Shown: piece after piece, positions 22,295 through 31,595 of the stretch
How the letters are laid out: every line of letters starts with the position of its first letter
How positions within the stretch are numbered: position 1 is the first letter of the stretch
DNA from: Larix kaempferi
Lineage: Eukaryota > Streptophyta > Pinopsida > Pinales > Pinaceae
Assembly: GCA_027924585.1 (NCBI GenBank)
Contig: BSBM01000712.1
Location: 1,436,001-1,500,000 of the forward strand
Length of the DNA stretch: 64,000 bases
Direction of reading: 5' to 3'
Program-made: the position numbers and the translations under genes
Notes under the pieces: model-generated
What the model was told of the DNA's origin: nothing
Database searches by the model: none
The model's input: the letters and a program-made list of their open reading frames with translations, nothing else

Positions 22295-23629
22295 CTAATG
22301 AGAGTCGTAACCTCCATCACTTCCTGTATCGGCTGCCTCCAAATCCTCACCCCGCTCCTCCTTTAGTAGCTCCTCATCCCCTGAGGGATCTTGCGCCCTA
22401 CTCCTCTCTACCAATACAACCACCTAAATCGCAATCGATCAAAAGTCTCGTGGAGCCTTGAGGCAGACCTCAATCACAACCCGATCCAGGTCCTGCCACC
22501 CCTCATCAGTAACCCCCACTAGTAGATGATCTAGGAGAACCCGTAGGGACTCCAAAGTCCCCTCAGCATCCCATCGACGCACCTCCCCTCGATTTGGTAG
22601 GGTTAGTAGAGCCACATGTCCCCTACGGACTACGTACCCCTACGGCAGCCTTGGTCCAACATTTGCATCACATCTGAGAACATACATAGTCAAGTACCAG
22701 CATATACATCTATCAACGCTAAACATACATAAAATCTGACATAAAACAATCAAACATGTAGATACATACCATCTGGCCCCCATGCCTACCCTGGAGGTCG
22801 TGGCACCTCTGGATCTCGTGTGTAATCCATATCCCTATATGGATAGTCGTCTAGAGTCAGCATCATCTGTAACCACTGAAGATAGAGCTCCCCCGTGAAG
22901 TATCTGCCGACCTCTTTGCCACCCCGTCGGTGCATCATTTGTCCCCACCGCACCATGCGTGGCTCCCTTATCCCTCCTACCCTAATCGGAAACCGCAGTT
23001 GCAGGGTCGATACCCGCTCCATAAAGAAGGAACAGAGTCAGGATCCATTGAAGAATCCCTTGCCAGATTCCTTTAGTGAGGCCAGCTGCTGCTGAACATA
23101 GGTAAGGAACATCTAGCCCCAGGCAAAGTATGTACCATGCAACAATCACTCCACTAACTGCATCTGGTGCCTTGACACCCATTCAGGCACCTGAGACTCC
23201 AACACTTGAACCACACATGACGCAATCGCTCGCACTGCTGGCTCCTACAGGTCACTAATACGGAGTGCATTCTTATGCACTTCAGCCTTCGGGATATAGT
23301 AGCACTCCAAAATCTCCTCTATGTCTACATCCGTAGACACCCGTGGCTGCGTATCAGCCATCCTACCTAAATAGGGCAGTCTCGTCAAGAAGTAGACATC
23401 TGCCAGGGTGAGATCCACCCTCTCCCCCTGTAGCATGCAAGCCTGTATCTCCGGGTCCCAAAACCCTACCAGCCTATTCAACAATAGTTTTGCTGAACAC
23501 ATCATAGGTACCTGTACGAATTTCAGAAGCCTGCACAAACCTAGTGTCGACTGAACATGCCAATCCTCTCGGATGAACTCCATCATGTCATCAGTGATCT
23601 CCCGCTCCCACCACAGCACGATCGGCATC
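22295..23629 (-). pseudogene. PMD (MAIN-like) gene, antisense in TE-C
   Basis: From a likely acceptor (attgacag) the frame starts MPIVLWWEREITDD, then GLCRLLKFVQVPMM, GERVDLTLADVYFLTRLP and, after a break near 23245, MERVSTLQLRFPIRVGG and YPYRDMDYTRDPEV. The blocks align with TE-A and TE-F. Exon 1 ends with an AWGPD motif at 22770; exon 2 begins at 22663 with a VGP motif and can be followed to TAG 22295. Stops and at least one shift disable it. The first exon is longer open here than in TE-A, but the acceptor homologous to gcag reads gcaa, so splicing at that site is lost. Confidence 0.78.
22664..22769 (-). other. Intron in the TE-C PMD gene
   Basis: On the minus strand it begins gtatgt and ends gatgcaa, where TE-A has aaatgcag. 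A nearby ctcag at 22679-22675 could act as a substitute acceptor. Position relative to the AWG and VGP codons is the same as in TE-A and TE-F. Confidence 0.65.
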
Positions 23630-23876
23630 CTGTCAATCACATAATGAAAACTCATTAGAACCTCATCCAATAAATAACCAATTACCCCCCGGTATAACCC
23701 TAAAAGCACGATCCAGATCGTGTCTTTAGGGACCCTTGCCGTGATCTCAGATCGTGGCTCTCGGGATTTGAGTCGCGATAGCAGATCGTGGCTGTCAGGG
23801 CTACTATCACGGTTGTGAATCACGGATTTCCCGATCCCAGTCGCGATCTCGGACTGCGACTGTAGAAGCTAAATTG

Positions 23877-23945
23877 GCGATCCAGGATCGCGTATTCAGC
23901 CTCAAAACTTGCGATCTAGGATCGCGTATTCAGCCTCAGAACTCG
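23877..23945. repeat. 34-bp repeat with palindromic gcgatc core
   Basis: The motif gcgatc(c/t)aggatcgcg starts at 23877 and 23911, followed by tattcagcctca. Its arms gcgatc and gatcgc are inverted copies. A diverged third unit follows near 23940. Related gatcgtgg and gcgatag words crowd the region 23740-23870. Confidence 0.7.
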
Positions 23946-24372
23946 TGATTCTAGACCACGATTCCATCCCAGAAACCCGTGATCCACACTCTCATGGACC
24001 ATATAGACCCCCCTGGGGACCCACCACCCGCCCGAACCTAGCAAAAAATTAAAGGTATGAGTTTAATGGAATACCTGCAACTCACGGATCTGAAATCGGT
24101 CGATCGAATCGTCCAGAAACACCACCTAAGCTCTGGTCCACTATGATCTCCTGTAAAAGTCAATAGTCCAACTGACACTTGTCATATTGGGTCCACTTAC
24201 TATTTATAGCCTGTTGAATTTTTCTTATTTCGGCCATTCTGCATCCATACGGAGTCCATTCTCCAAACCGTTTCCACCACTGGACTCAGCACGATGAGAC
24301 CGTCATGATGGTCGACTCGTTTTCTTATTTTTTCCGCACCATTTTTTGAGCATTTTTCTAGACACCTGTCAT

Positions 24373-24700
24373 CGCCTCGGTTTGCATGCCACGTCGACCG
24401 TAGCCCATTTTTTATATAGTTTATGTCGTCGGATTCATTTTTCCACGCTCGTGATGATGCTTGAGATCATTTCTTGCTCTCACCCTCAGATTTTTTAGGT
24501 ATTTTTTCCAAAACACCCCCCGTCACCTCGATTCGTGTGCTACCTCGTCCGTCATCCATTCCGACATTCCTTATATCACCGGATTCAGTTTTTCGAGCTT
24601 GTGATGATGCTTGTGATCATTTCTCTCTCTCACCAGGAACAATTTCAACATTGTGTCGCAACACCTTGCTGCCTTGATTTGCATGCCACATCGGCCACTA
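24373..24700. repeat. Tandem repeat of about 148 bp
   Basis: The motif c(g/a)cctcg(g/a)tt followed by gc(a/t)acc/gcatgcc recurs at 24373, 24524 and 24669. The motif gtgatgatgcttg recurs about 150 bp apart, near 24450 and 24600. Units are diverged. Confidence 0.7.
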
Positions 24701-25049
24701 TCGAATTACTACACATTTTTTCATGAGCCATTCACTCCATTCATACTGCAATTCTTTCGTTAGTTTTCCACCATTCATCATCCTGAAAGGAGGCCCACCA
24801 GTGTTCCCCCCAAACCCTCGTTCTTGGTTCTCATCGATGTCCCTTGATTGAACACTCTCTCCTTGCTTGGCCATTCCTTTTGTTCGGTATACTTTTATCC
24901 CTTTTTCGGGTCGGGCAAGTCCTTTACGAAAAAGGCACTTAGGGAGTTTCTGTTAAGCTCTTTTTTGACTCCTAAAAGAATGAAAAGATCGACGAGTAAT
25001 ATTGCTTCCTTTCATGCTCATTAAAGTACCTAAAATGGCGTCTATCTGG

Positions 25050-25180
25050 TATAAGTTTAACCCTTTTTCGGACTTGGTAGACTAATTATGAAAAAGGAAT
25101 ACTCTAGTCACACCGGCTAGAAGAGTTCTTCATTGCATCTTTTTATGCTTTTTTGGGCCTTGGAGACTAACACATGAAAA
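25050..25180. repeat. Shared upstream module in TE-C (reverse orientation)
   Basis: The block ccctttttcgg, then gaaaaaggaatactctagtc, then ctagaagagttcttc is the reverse complement of the module at 3066-3200 in TE-A and 54829-54960 in TE-F. Relative to the PMD gene the orientation is the same in all three. Confidence 0.6.
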
Positions 25181-25192
25181 AGAACCCCCCTG

Positions 25193-25400
25193 GAGTCTTC
25201 TTATTGCTTTCAGACTCTCTAAAATTGAAAGCAACCACGAGCATGCACCCTCCCGGGCTCGTACAAATCTACACGATGGTACCAGTCCATTATTTTAGAG
25301 TCTTCTTATCGCTTTCAGACTCCTTAAAATTGAAAGGAATCATGAGCACGAACTGTCCTGGGCTTGTATAAATCCACACGACAGTACCATTTTGAGCACA
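25193..25400. repeat. 105-bp tandem repeat, two units
   Basis: gagtcttcttat(t/c)gctttcag begins at 25193 and 25298, each followed by aaaattgaaag and a cgggct/tgggct motif with an acacga tail. Confidence 0.8.
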
Positions 25401-26343
25401 CTTCTTCCCGCTCCTTAAACCATAAAGAAGTCCCACCAGTACCCCTCGGCCCCGTGATCAATCCTCTCGGCAGCACCCCCAATAAGGTCGCCTTTGTTCA
25501 GAGTATTCTACAGTCTCCTGCCATCTTACACCAACTTGAGTATCACTCATCCCAGTGACCCTCCCCGATCCATTACAACTATGATCTCCTTCCCACCAGT
25601 CAGTTTCATATGCTTCCCGATCACCCCTGCCATCATACTCTGAACAAAGGAAGGTTGAGTCCACCCACGCTATTTGCCCAGTTATTCCCCACCCCCACAG
25701 TATGTCAGTCCTACCATGAGTACTCTCACACTTCGGTTCTCCACCTCGTGCTCCTATCAAGGAAACATCATTGCCTTGGTAGTTGCAAGTCTCCCTCTGT
25801 CGACGCCAGCCCATCTATTCTAGAGGATAGACCCAGAGGTCCCTGTGCCTTGGACTCATCACCATCTGTGGTGAGTGCCTATGGATCATTTTGAGTCATC
25901 AGTGCCTCTCTCAGTGGTTGTTTCTCACATGCTCGACTTCAACACCTTGATCACATTGTTGAGAATTGCGTAAGGTATCTATCCCTTCAATTATTGGTCG
26001 AAGACCCCGGATTTCCCCCGACTGTAGCACATTGGTGAGTCACTTCAGAACACCCATTTATGTGTTCCCGTGTATGTCCGAGTTGTGTTGGCGATTGTAT
26101 TCAGAAGCCATCCGCTTATATGCTTCCATGAGTACCCAGTTCAGCTCCAGTCCAATGTACCATTGAGGGTATGAATCCCCGTTATTATGATCCAGCAGCT
26201 CATCAGTTCCTCGACTGGTACCACAATCAACAACACTATTGTTATTCCAGTGTATCAGTTCTTCAACTCAGACATGGTCAGCCCGGCAGTATATCCTATA
26301 TTTTTGTCCCCTCTAGACCCTTATGATGTACACAGTGGTTCTC

Positions 26344-26600
26344 CATGTATCTTTCAGGTCCCCATTTTTGGACCTCATTGTTATTGTTATAGATCTTGAT
26401 ACGAGCATGGGAATGCCCGCCTCGTCCATATATTGAGATTCTTCCTCATTCATTATTTGAGGTCATGTATCTTTCAAGTCCCCATTTTTGGACCTCATTG
26501 TTATTGTTATAGATCTTGATACGAGCATGGGAATGCCCGCCTCATCCATATATTGAGATTATCCCTCATTCATTATTGAGGTCATGTATTTTTCAGTTTT
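26344..26600. repeat. 120-bp tandem duplication with partial third unit
   Basis: catgtatctttca(g/a)gtcccc begins at 26344 and 26464 with near-identical units, and a short third start occurs at 26583 (catgtatttttcag). The high similarity suggests a recent duplication compared with other arrays here. Confidence 0.85.
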
Positions 26601-26721
26601 TGTAGTTTGTTCGGGACCATTGTTCCGGGCTCTAGTTCGTTTCTTCTCCTCTCCACATCCCAGGAAAACCATAAAAGACCTATGATGTCTATCGGCCATA
26701 TGATGAGCTCCTGCCCTCACA

Positions 26722-26736
26722 CATCAGGGGGAAATC
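26722..26736 (+). other. TE-C polypurine tract
   Basis: catcagggggaaatc ends directly at the 3' LTR, the expected plus-strand primer position. Confidence 0.85.
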
Positions 26737-27456
26737 TATTAACACCCAAAAAGTGTTCACTACCTGATCTCCCTCATTACATGACTCATTTGTCTATATT
26801 TCCTACCATATTTGCCTCCAAAACCTTAAAAGACCATTAAAAAGCCTCCAAAAGGCCAAAAAACCCCCTTTTTTTCCCCAAAATAATTTAAATTTCCTCC
26901 AAAATAGCAAAAACCCTCTAAAAAGGGAATAAAAAATACAAAAAAGAGGAAAAAGAGGGAAAAAAGAAGCAAAAACCCTATACAATTTACCTAAACCATA
27001 TGGTGCCAAAAACCATGGGTCAACACTCCACCACTAAAAACCTATAAATAGGTGATGGAGGCTTTCCATTTCATATCCACAATCTTCCCTATCCTCACTC
27101 TGCCAAAATCACTCATGAAACCCTAACTCACCCTTTTGAGCTAATTTCATATTTGAGTGCCCCTTTGCCCCATATCCAAAACACTTTGGAGAACGAGAAG
27201 GAACCCATTGGAGCTTAGAAGCAGCCCTCCTGGATTACTGCAAGAGCTTCACCAACCTCAACATCTGAGGTAAAGTTAATACAAAAGAAAATTCTTATCA
27301 TGCTTCTGTCTTTTTATTTCTTGTTGATGCACATGTTAGTTTAAATTTACTTTTCTTTACTGTCATATTTTACTGTTTTATTGAACTACTACTAAGGAGT
27401 CCCTTCTCCTTAGTAGGTGCTCATTTGCACAAGCTAGGGTGAAAACCCTAGCTATA
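26737..27456 (+). repeat. TE-C 3' LTR
   Basis: It is 720 bp. It starts tattaacaccc (TG changed to TA) and ends ctagctata (CA changed to TA). A TATA-like site (tataaata at 27043-27050) is intact here. Confidence 0.92.
27043..27050 (+). promoter_or_regulatory. TATA-like element in the TE-C LTR
   Basis: cctataaatagg lies about 300 bases into the LTR. The 5' LTR has cctctaaatagg instead. Plant LTR promoters usually carry such a box in this part; function is inferred. Confidence 0.55.
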
Positions 27457-27461
27457 GTCAT
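27457..27461. repeat. Target site duplication of TE-C, right
   Basis: gtcat, the original TE-A LTR sequence, follows the TE-C 3' LTR and pairs with atcat at 12100-12104. Confidence 0.85.
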
Positions 27462-27557
27462 CTAGATCAACCTAGCTCTTCAATCCTTAGTGTTCTTTTG
27501 TGTGATCAGTAGAGCAATGTGATCACAGATGCAGAAGTGCATATTTGACCTATAACA
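27462..27557 (-). repeat. TE-A 5' LTR, second part
   Basis: This continues the LTR interrupted at 12104 (ctagatcaacctagctc onward) and matches 1344-1437. It ends tataaca, so the outer terminus keeps CA, which is TG on the element strand. Confidence 0.9.
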
Positions 27558-27565
27558 TAGAATAT
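27558..27565. repeat. Right flanking direct repeat of TE-A
   Basis: tagaatat repeats the 8 bases at 463-470 just outside the opposite LTR. Confidence 0.75.
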
Positions 27566-27873
27566 AAAATAACATAAACTTGTAGAAAATATCCTTGTAC
27601 TAATAATCTCCAAAAGAATGATAAATGTTCATGGGAACCTTCAGGAGGGAAAGCTCCTATGAGGTCCAAATACAATGGAAACACTTCACAAAACATTCTA
27701 TAGCCTTCTAGCTCCATCAATAACTTCTTAATAGAGTTCCCTTATTTCATAAATAAGCTCCTGTTCAATTTAAGTAACTATCTACTATCTAAAGGGCCTT
27801 CAAGATGGCCTTGTACATTAATTGACTAACTGTTAAGCACCCAAATTAGGAAGGTTAGGGTAGGACCCTAACA
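27566..27873 (-). repeat. Chromo-1 LTR, right part
   Basis: The LTR ends ggttagggtaggaccctaaca, identical to the chromo-2 LTR end at 33392-33412. The terminus is a perfect inverted repeat (gttagggt, agg, accctaac at 27854-27872). The left portion was separated by the TE-A insertion and is not resolved. Confidence 0.65.
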
Positions 27874-29680
27874 TGACCTCTCCCTTCAATACCATTGTTT
27901 TTCTTAAGGTCAGAGGTGTGGAAATTGTTGTAAAATCATTGTTGGTTCCAAGTGGCATTTTCTAGCTACACATTTTTTCATTGAATCAAAACACCTAAAA
28001 TGGTGTGCTGGAATAGTTGACACTCTGTAGGTGCCAATATTGCTTCTACCAAGATTTAAATGGACCTTTCTTCATCCATATTTGAGAGGTTAGAATAAAC
28101 TCAACAATTTGACTCCACTACCTTATTCAAACAAGAAATTGAAAGATTAGATGGATCTTGAAGTGGGATAGCAATTCCAATTTGTAGGAAACTCATCCAA
28201 GGTGTTGGAGGATCTGATAGGGTTCATACAATTCCAATGCAAGCTTCTAGTGAGTTTTATCTTTAAGAGAGTTTTTCTTATAAGGTTGAATTTGACGAAA
28301 CAATTAATCCCTGTCTACAAAATAATGCTTAGAGTGATGTGGTCAAACTACTGCTATTGGGATTTGAGCCATCACCATATTTTTTGAAGGGTATAGAGAA
28401 TAGCCTCTCTATTGGGAGGCATACAATCTATTACTTCAAATCTAAATCTGTTTGGTAAATATAAAACCATGGAAGGGGAGTTTTGGCCATCGACCACTTC
28501 ATAAGGTGTGATTTTGGTAGCACCATGATAAGTGGTATTATACCACCATTTTACAAGGGGTAGGCACTATGCTCATTGGTGTTTCTTCTTTGAAGCAAAG
28601 CATCACAAATAGGGTTTGAAGCGCTTGTTGATTTATTCTATTTGACCATTAGTTTGAGAATGGTATGTTGTTCTCATGTTCAATTGGGTACCCACAAGTT
28701 TAAACAACCCTTGGATTTTTTTTCTAGTGAATGTGGTGCCATGAATCATGAACTAACATAATAGAAGTCGGCATACCATATATTAAAAATATAATCACGA
28801 AAACCTAGGAAACTAAGGAAGGTGTAAATGGGTGTGATAGGGCACAAAAGTGGGCATATTTGGAAATCTTATAAACTATCACCATGATGAATGATGTGTT
28901 TCCTATGGTCAAAAGCCCCATGATAAAATCCATAGAAATGTTAGTCCATATAGTCGTTGGGATTGAAAGTGATTGCAATTTACCAAAAGTCTTAATTGTT
29001 TCCCCTTTGTTCCCTTCATAGGTGTTACATGATGCTACAAAATCTTGGATGGAATTTTTCATACCTTCCCAAAAGAAAGAGTGCTTAATGCATTCATAGG
29101 TTTTGTGGAATCCATATTGACATGTGGTAGGAGATTAATGCAACTTCTCTAACACCATGGGTTTCAAATTTGAATTTTGGATCATAAAAATGTGCCCTTT
29201 ATATTTCAAGGTATCTTTCTACTAGGTGTATCCCTTAGGTTGATTGAAGTCCTCTTGAATTGTGTTGACGAGTAGAACCACATAGTTGTTAGTACTCCAT
29301 TCTTAGTAGGATTCATTGAGCCAATAAGGTACACAAATAAGGCTAGTAAAGAGCTTTCATCCTCATATTTTCGAGACAATGCATCCACCATCACATTCCC
29401 TTTTCCTTTTGTATAGATGATCGCATAATCATACCTAAGAATCTTAGTGACCCACTTATACTACTTTGATGATAACAAGATCTACTCCATAAAAATATTT
29501 AAACTATAATGATTTGTTCTTATTTAGAAACACCTCCCAATAAGATATAGTTTCCCAGTATCAACAATATGAAAGATGGCCATCCTCTCTTTCTCATGGG
29601 TGATAATATAGCTATACAAATTTTAATTACTCATGCAAAATATAATGGAAGAGTATCATGCCCCACACTTGTAAGAAAAT
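27874..29680 (-). pseudogene. Chromo-1 RNase H end, integrase and chromodomain remnant
   Basis: The RNase H end reads YDYAIIYTKGKGNVMVDALSRKYED near 29395, a typical chromovirus block. Integrase has FVASCNTYEGNKGET (29032), then WTNISMDFIMGLLTIGNTSF with its first Asp, and YAHFCALSHPFTPSLVS ending near 28805. The region near 28550 still shows the TYHGATKITPYEVV-type block. A weak chromodomain end LENATW lies near 27975. Stops and shifts are frequent. Confidence 0.75.
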
Positions 29681-30009
29681 GTGCATGTGCATGTGAGAGT
29701 CAAATACTTGTACTAAAATTTATTTTAGAGTGACACGATGCTTAATTTTCTAATAAAAGTCAAGGCCATTTTAGACAAATACATGATCCCATTTATCAAT
29801 TATTGTAGAGTACTAGTCATAATATTTATGAATAGGTACAAAGATTAATATGACACATAAGAAACATCATTTCAAATTAATGTGTCATTGTAATTGCCTT
29901 GAACCAAGGTCTCTTATCTATGAGAATCCTCTTGGAAAGTTAAAACGGGGTCAAGGACCTTCAACTTGTGTAAGATTCGATACTGAGGTTTATTGACAAG
30001 AAATATACT

Positions 30010-30036
30010 ATAGTGCCACAAATCTTGTGGCACTAT
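30010..30036. repeat. Perfect 12-bp hairpin
   Basis: atagtgccacaa and its exact inverse ttgtggcactat are separated by atc. It could be the remnant of a small inverted-repeat transposon or a chance palindrome; no flanking duplication is evident. Confidence 0.6.
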
Positions 30037-30298
30037 CTTATTTTACAAAGATTGTTTTTAAACAAAATAACGTGCAGACAAAGCTTTAATAGACAAGGCT
30101 TTATCTTTTAATTATTTAAAGCAAAATTTCCAAACATGTTTAATGGGAAAAATGTGAATTAAGTTTTGTTAGGAAATAAAGTTATGTTTGATGTTACTTG
30201 ATTTGTCTAAGGAGATCACGATTAAATCATAGATTTTTGAATGAAACCTTAAAGAGTAAAAACAAAATCCCCACAAACATGATCAATAAACCAAAACA

Positions 30299-30450
30299 CA
30301 TCCAAATAAAATATCATATCAATATTTCCCATTTCAAAGCAGACAAACCACATCCAAATAAAATATCATATCAATATTTTCCATTTCAAAGCAAACAAAA
30401 CACATCCAAATAAAATATCATAGCAATATTGTCCATTTCCAAACATCTTT
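30299..30450. repeat. 52-bp tandem repeat, three units
   Basis: tccaaataaaatatcat starts at 30301, 30353 and 30405, each followed by a(t/g)caatatt and a ccatttc(a/c)aa tail. Confidence 0.9.
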
Positions 30451-31390
30451 TTTTTAAATAATATCACGTTTTGGCAACTTAATGGCTCTACCTTTTGTTT
30501 TGATTGTGATTTATTTGGACCAAGTCCCACTCATATGGAGCCACTTGACATGGAGACATTTAGGATTACTTGTGTTAACTTTTTGTGATTCACGTTGTTC
30601 ATTGATTATTGAAATTATAGTTAGGATATACATTACTTCCACTAAGTGGTATGTTTTCTATATATTTGTGATTACACATGAGTTCATCATTTTATTTAAG
30701 GTGTCTAAATTATGGATATGGTTTTGAAACAAATATCTTTATAGTTATGTGAAAATTTTAAAATGAGGGTATTGATTATAGATTGTAAATTGACTCAAAG
30801 AATAATGAGTTTTTATGATGTAATTTTTTAATTATTTATTATGAGTTTTTATAATGTAATTTTATAATTATCTCTTTTATGATAAATGTTTAGATTTTTT
30901 ATTTTTAGAGTGTATTTAGTGGTTGCTTTTAATTCAAATGTAATGTTAATTGTATTATCTTTTATTTTTTTTCGAAATAAAATTATAATCTTTTATAATT
31001 ATTATTCATAATGTAATAATCTTTCCATTAGAATCAAAATTTTAAAATCAAATTTCTAATAATAATGTAATAATGCTTTTAAGAAAATTATGGTCTTAAA
31101 AATTTATACTATTACAATCAAAATTTTAATAAAAAATATAAATATTATCAAGGAAAATTGGGAATTTTCTAGACTCTTGATTGACTCATTTTGAATTTTT
31201 GTTTTTGTTTTATTTTTAATTTTTAATTTTAAATAGAGAAGTGGAATGTATAGGGTAATTTTGTTTCTCATAATATTTTTTATGATTTTCATTAATTAAT
31301 TTATTTATAATTTATAATATTGATTTTGTTTTAATTTTTTTTTATTTTATTTTTTTAATTATTTTAAATTTTAAAGAGAGGAATGGGTAG

Positions 31391-31595
31391 TTGTAGCCTG
31401 GGTGGTTGAGAGGAATATTGTTACCCTCTCCACCCTTGGTCAATTCTTGTAAGTGACATATTGCTCTTGTTGAGCCCATATTGTAATGATTGTAATTCGT
31501 GCCACCTTGATTCTTTAAAATAGCAGGTGGTGACCATTTCCCAGGTGGACTAGCCCTCTAACAAATGGCGAACCACCTTTTAAAAAAAAAAAAAA
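31391..31595 (+). mobile_element. Probable tRNA-derived SINE
   Basis: This 205-bp insert starts ttgtagcctgggtggttgag, which resembles the A box of Ser/Leu-type tRNAs (31393-31410). ggtcaattctt at 31438-31448 resembles a B box. It ends in a run of 18 or so A, with only one T before it. The bases ggtag flank it on both sides (31386-31390 and 31596-31600). A related sequence 140 bp upstream (gaatgtatagggtaatttt at 31245-31263) resembles the empty site. Together these favour a SINE of pol III origin; the family is unknown to me. Confidence 0.68.

Larger units (their letters stand above)
23630..26721. other. TE-C 3' noncoding region upstream of PMD
   Basis: This 3.1-kb region is noncoding on both strands. 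It holds a palindromic 34-bp repeat (23877-23945), a repeat of about 148 bp (24373-24700), the shared module (25050-25180), a 105-bp repeat (25193-25400) and a 120-bp duplication (26344-26600). By position it is the promoter side of the antisense PMD gene and the 3' untranslated region of the element. Confidence 0.6.
12105..27456 (+). mobile_element. TE-C: 15.4-kb Tat-like Ty3/gypsy element with antisense PMD gene
   Basis: LTRs lie at 12105-12821 and 26737-27456. The inside runs primer-binding site, a 9 x 32-bp tandem array, gag, protease, RT, RNase H, integrase, additional RNase H, then on the other strand the PMD gene, then a 3-kb noncoding region and a polypurine tract. It is inserted in the TE-A 5' LTR with a 5-base duplication. 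Its LTR pair looks more alike than that of TE-A, in keeping with a later insertion. All main domains are present, but stops, shifts and changed active-site residues make it inactive. Confidence 0.93.
471..27557 (-). mobile_element. TE-A: Tat-like Ty3/gypsy element with antisense PMD gene
   Basis: LTRs lie at 471-1437 (3') and 11265-12104 plus 27462-27557 (5', split by TE-C). After removing TE-B and TE-C the element is about 8.5 kb. Reading the minus strand the order is 5' LTR, primer-binding site, gag remnant with a damaged zinc knuckle, protease, start of the RT region, an additional RNase H, the antisense PMD gene, polypurine tract and 3' LTR. RT, native RNase H and integrase are missing, so the copy is non-autonomous. 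By eye the two LTRs agree at about nine bases in ten, which makes the insertion old. The additional RNase H and the primer-binding site point to the Tat lineage; that assignment is inference. Confidence 0.88.
27566..29680 (-). mobile_element. Chromo-1: truncated Ty3/gypsy chromovirus
   Basis: A polypurine-like tract follows the LTR end at 27873. Upstream on the minus strand lie a decayed chromodomain end (27930-28100), integrase and the last part of RNase H. The copy is cut near 29680 before RT, and its 3' LTR was split by TE-A. It is of the same family as chromo-2 (shared LTR terminus, integrase and chromodomain ends). Confidence 0.75.
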
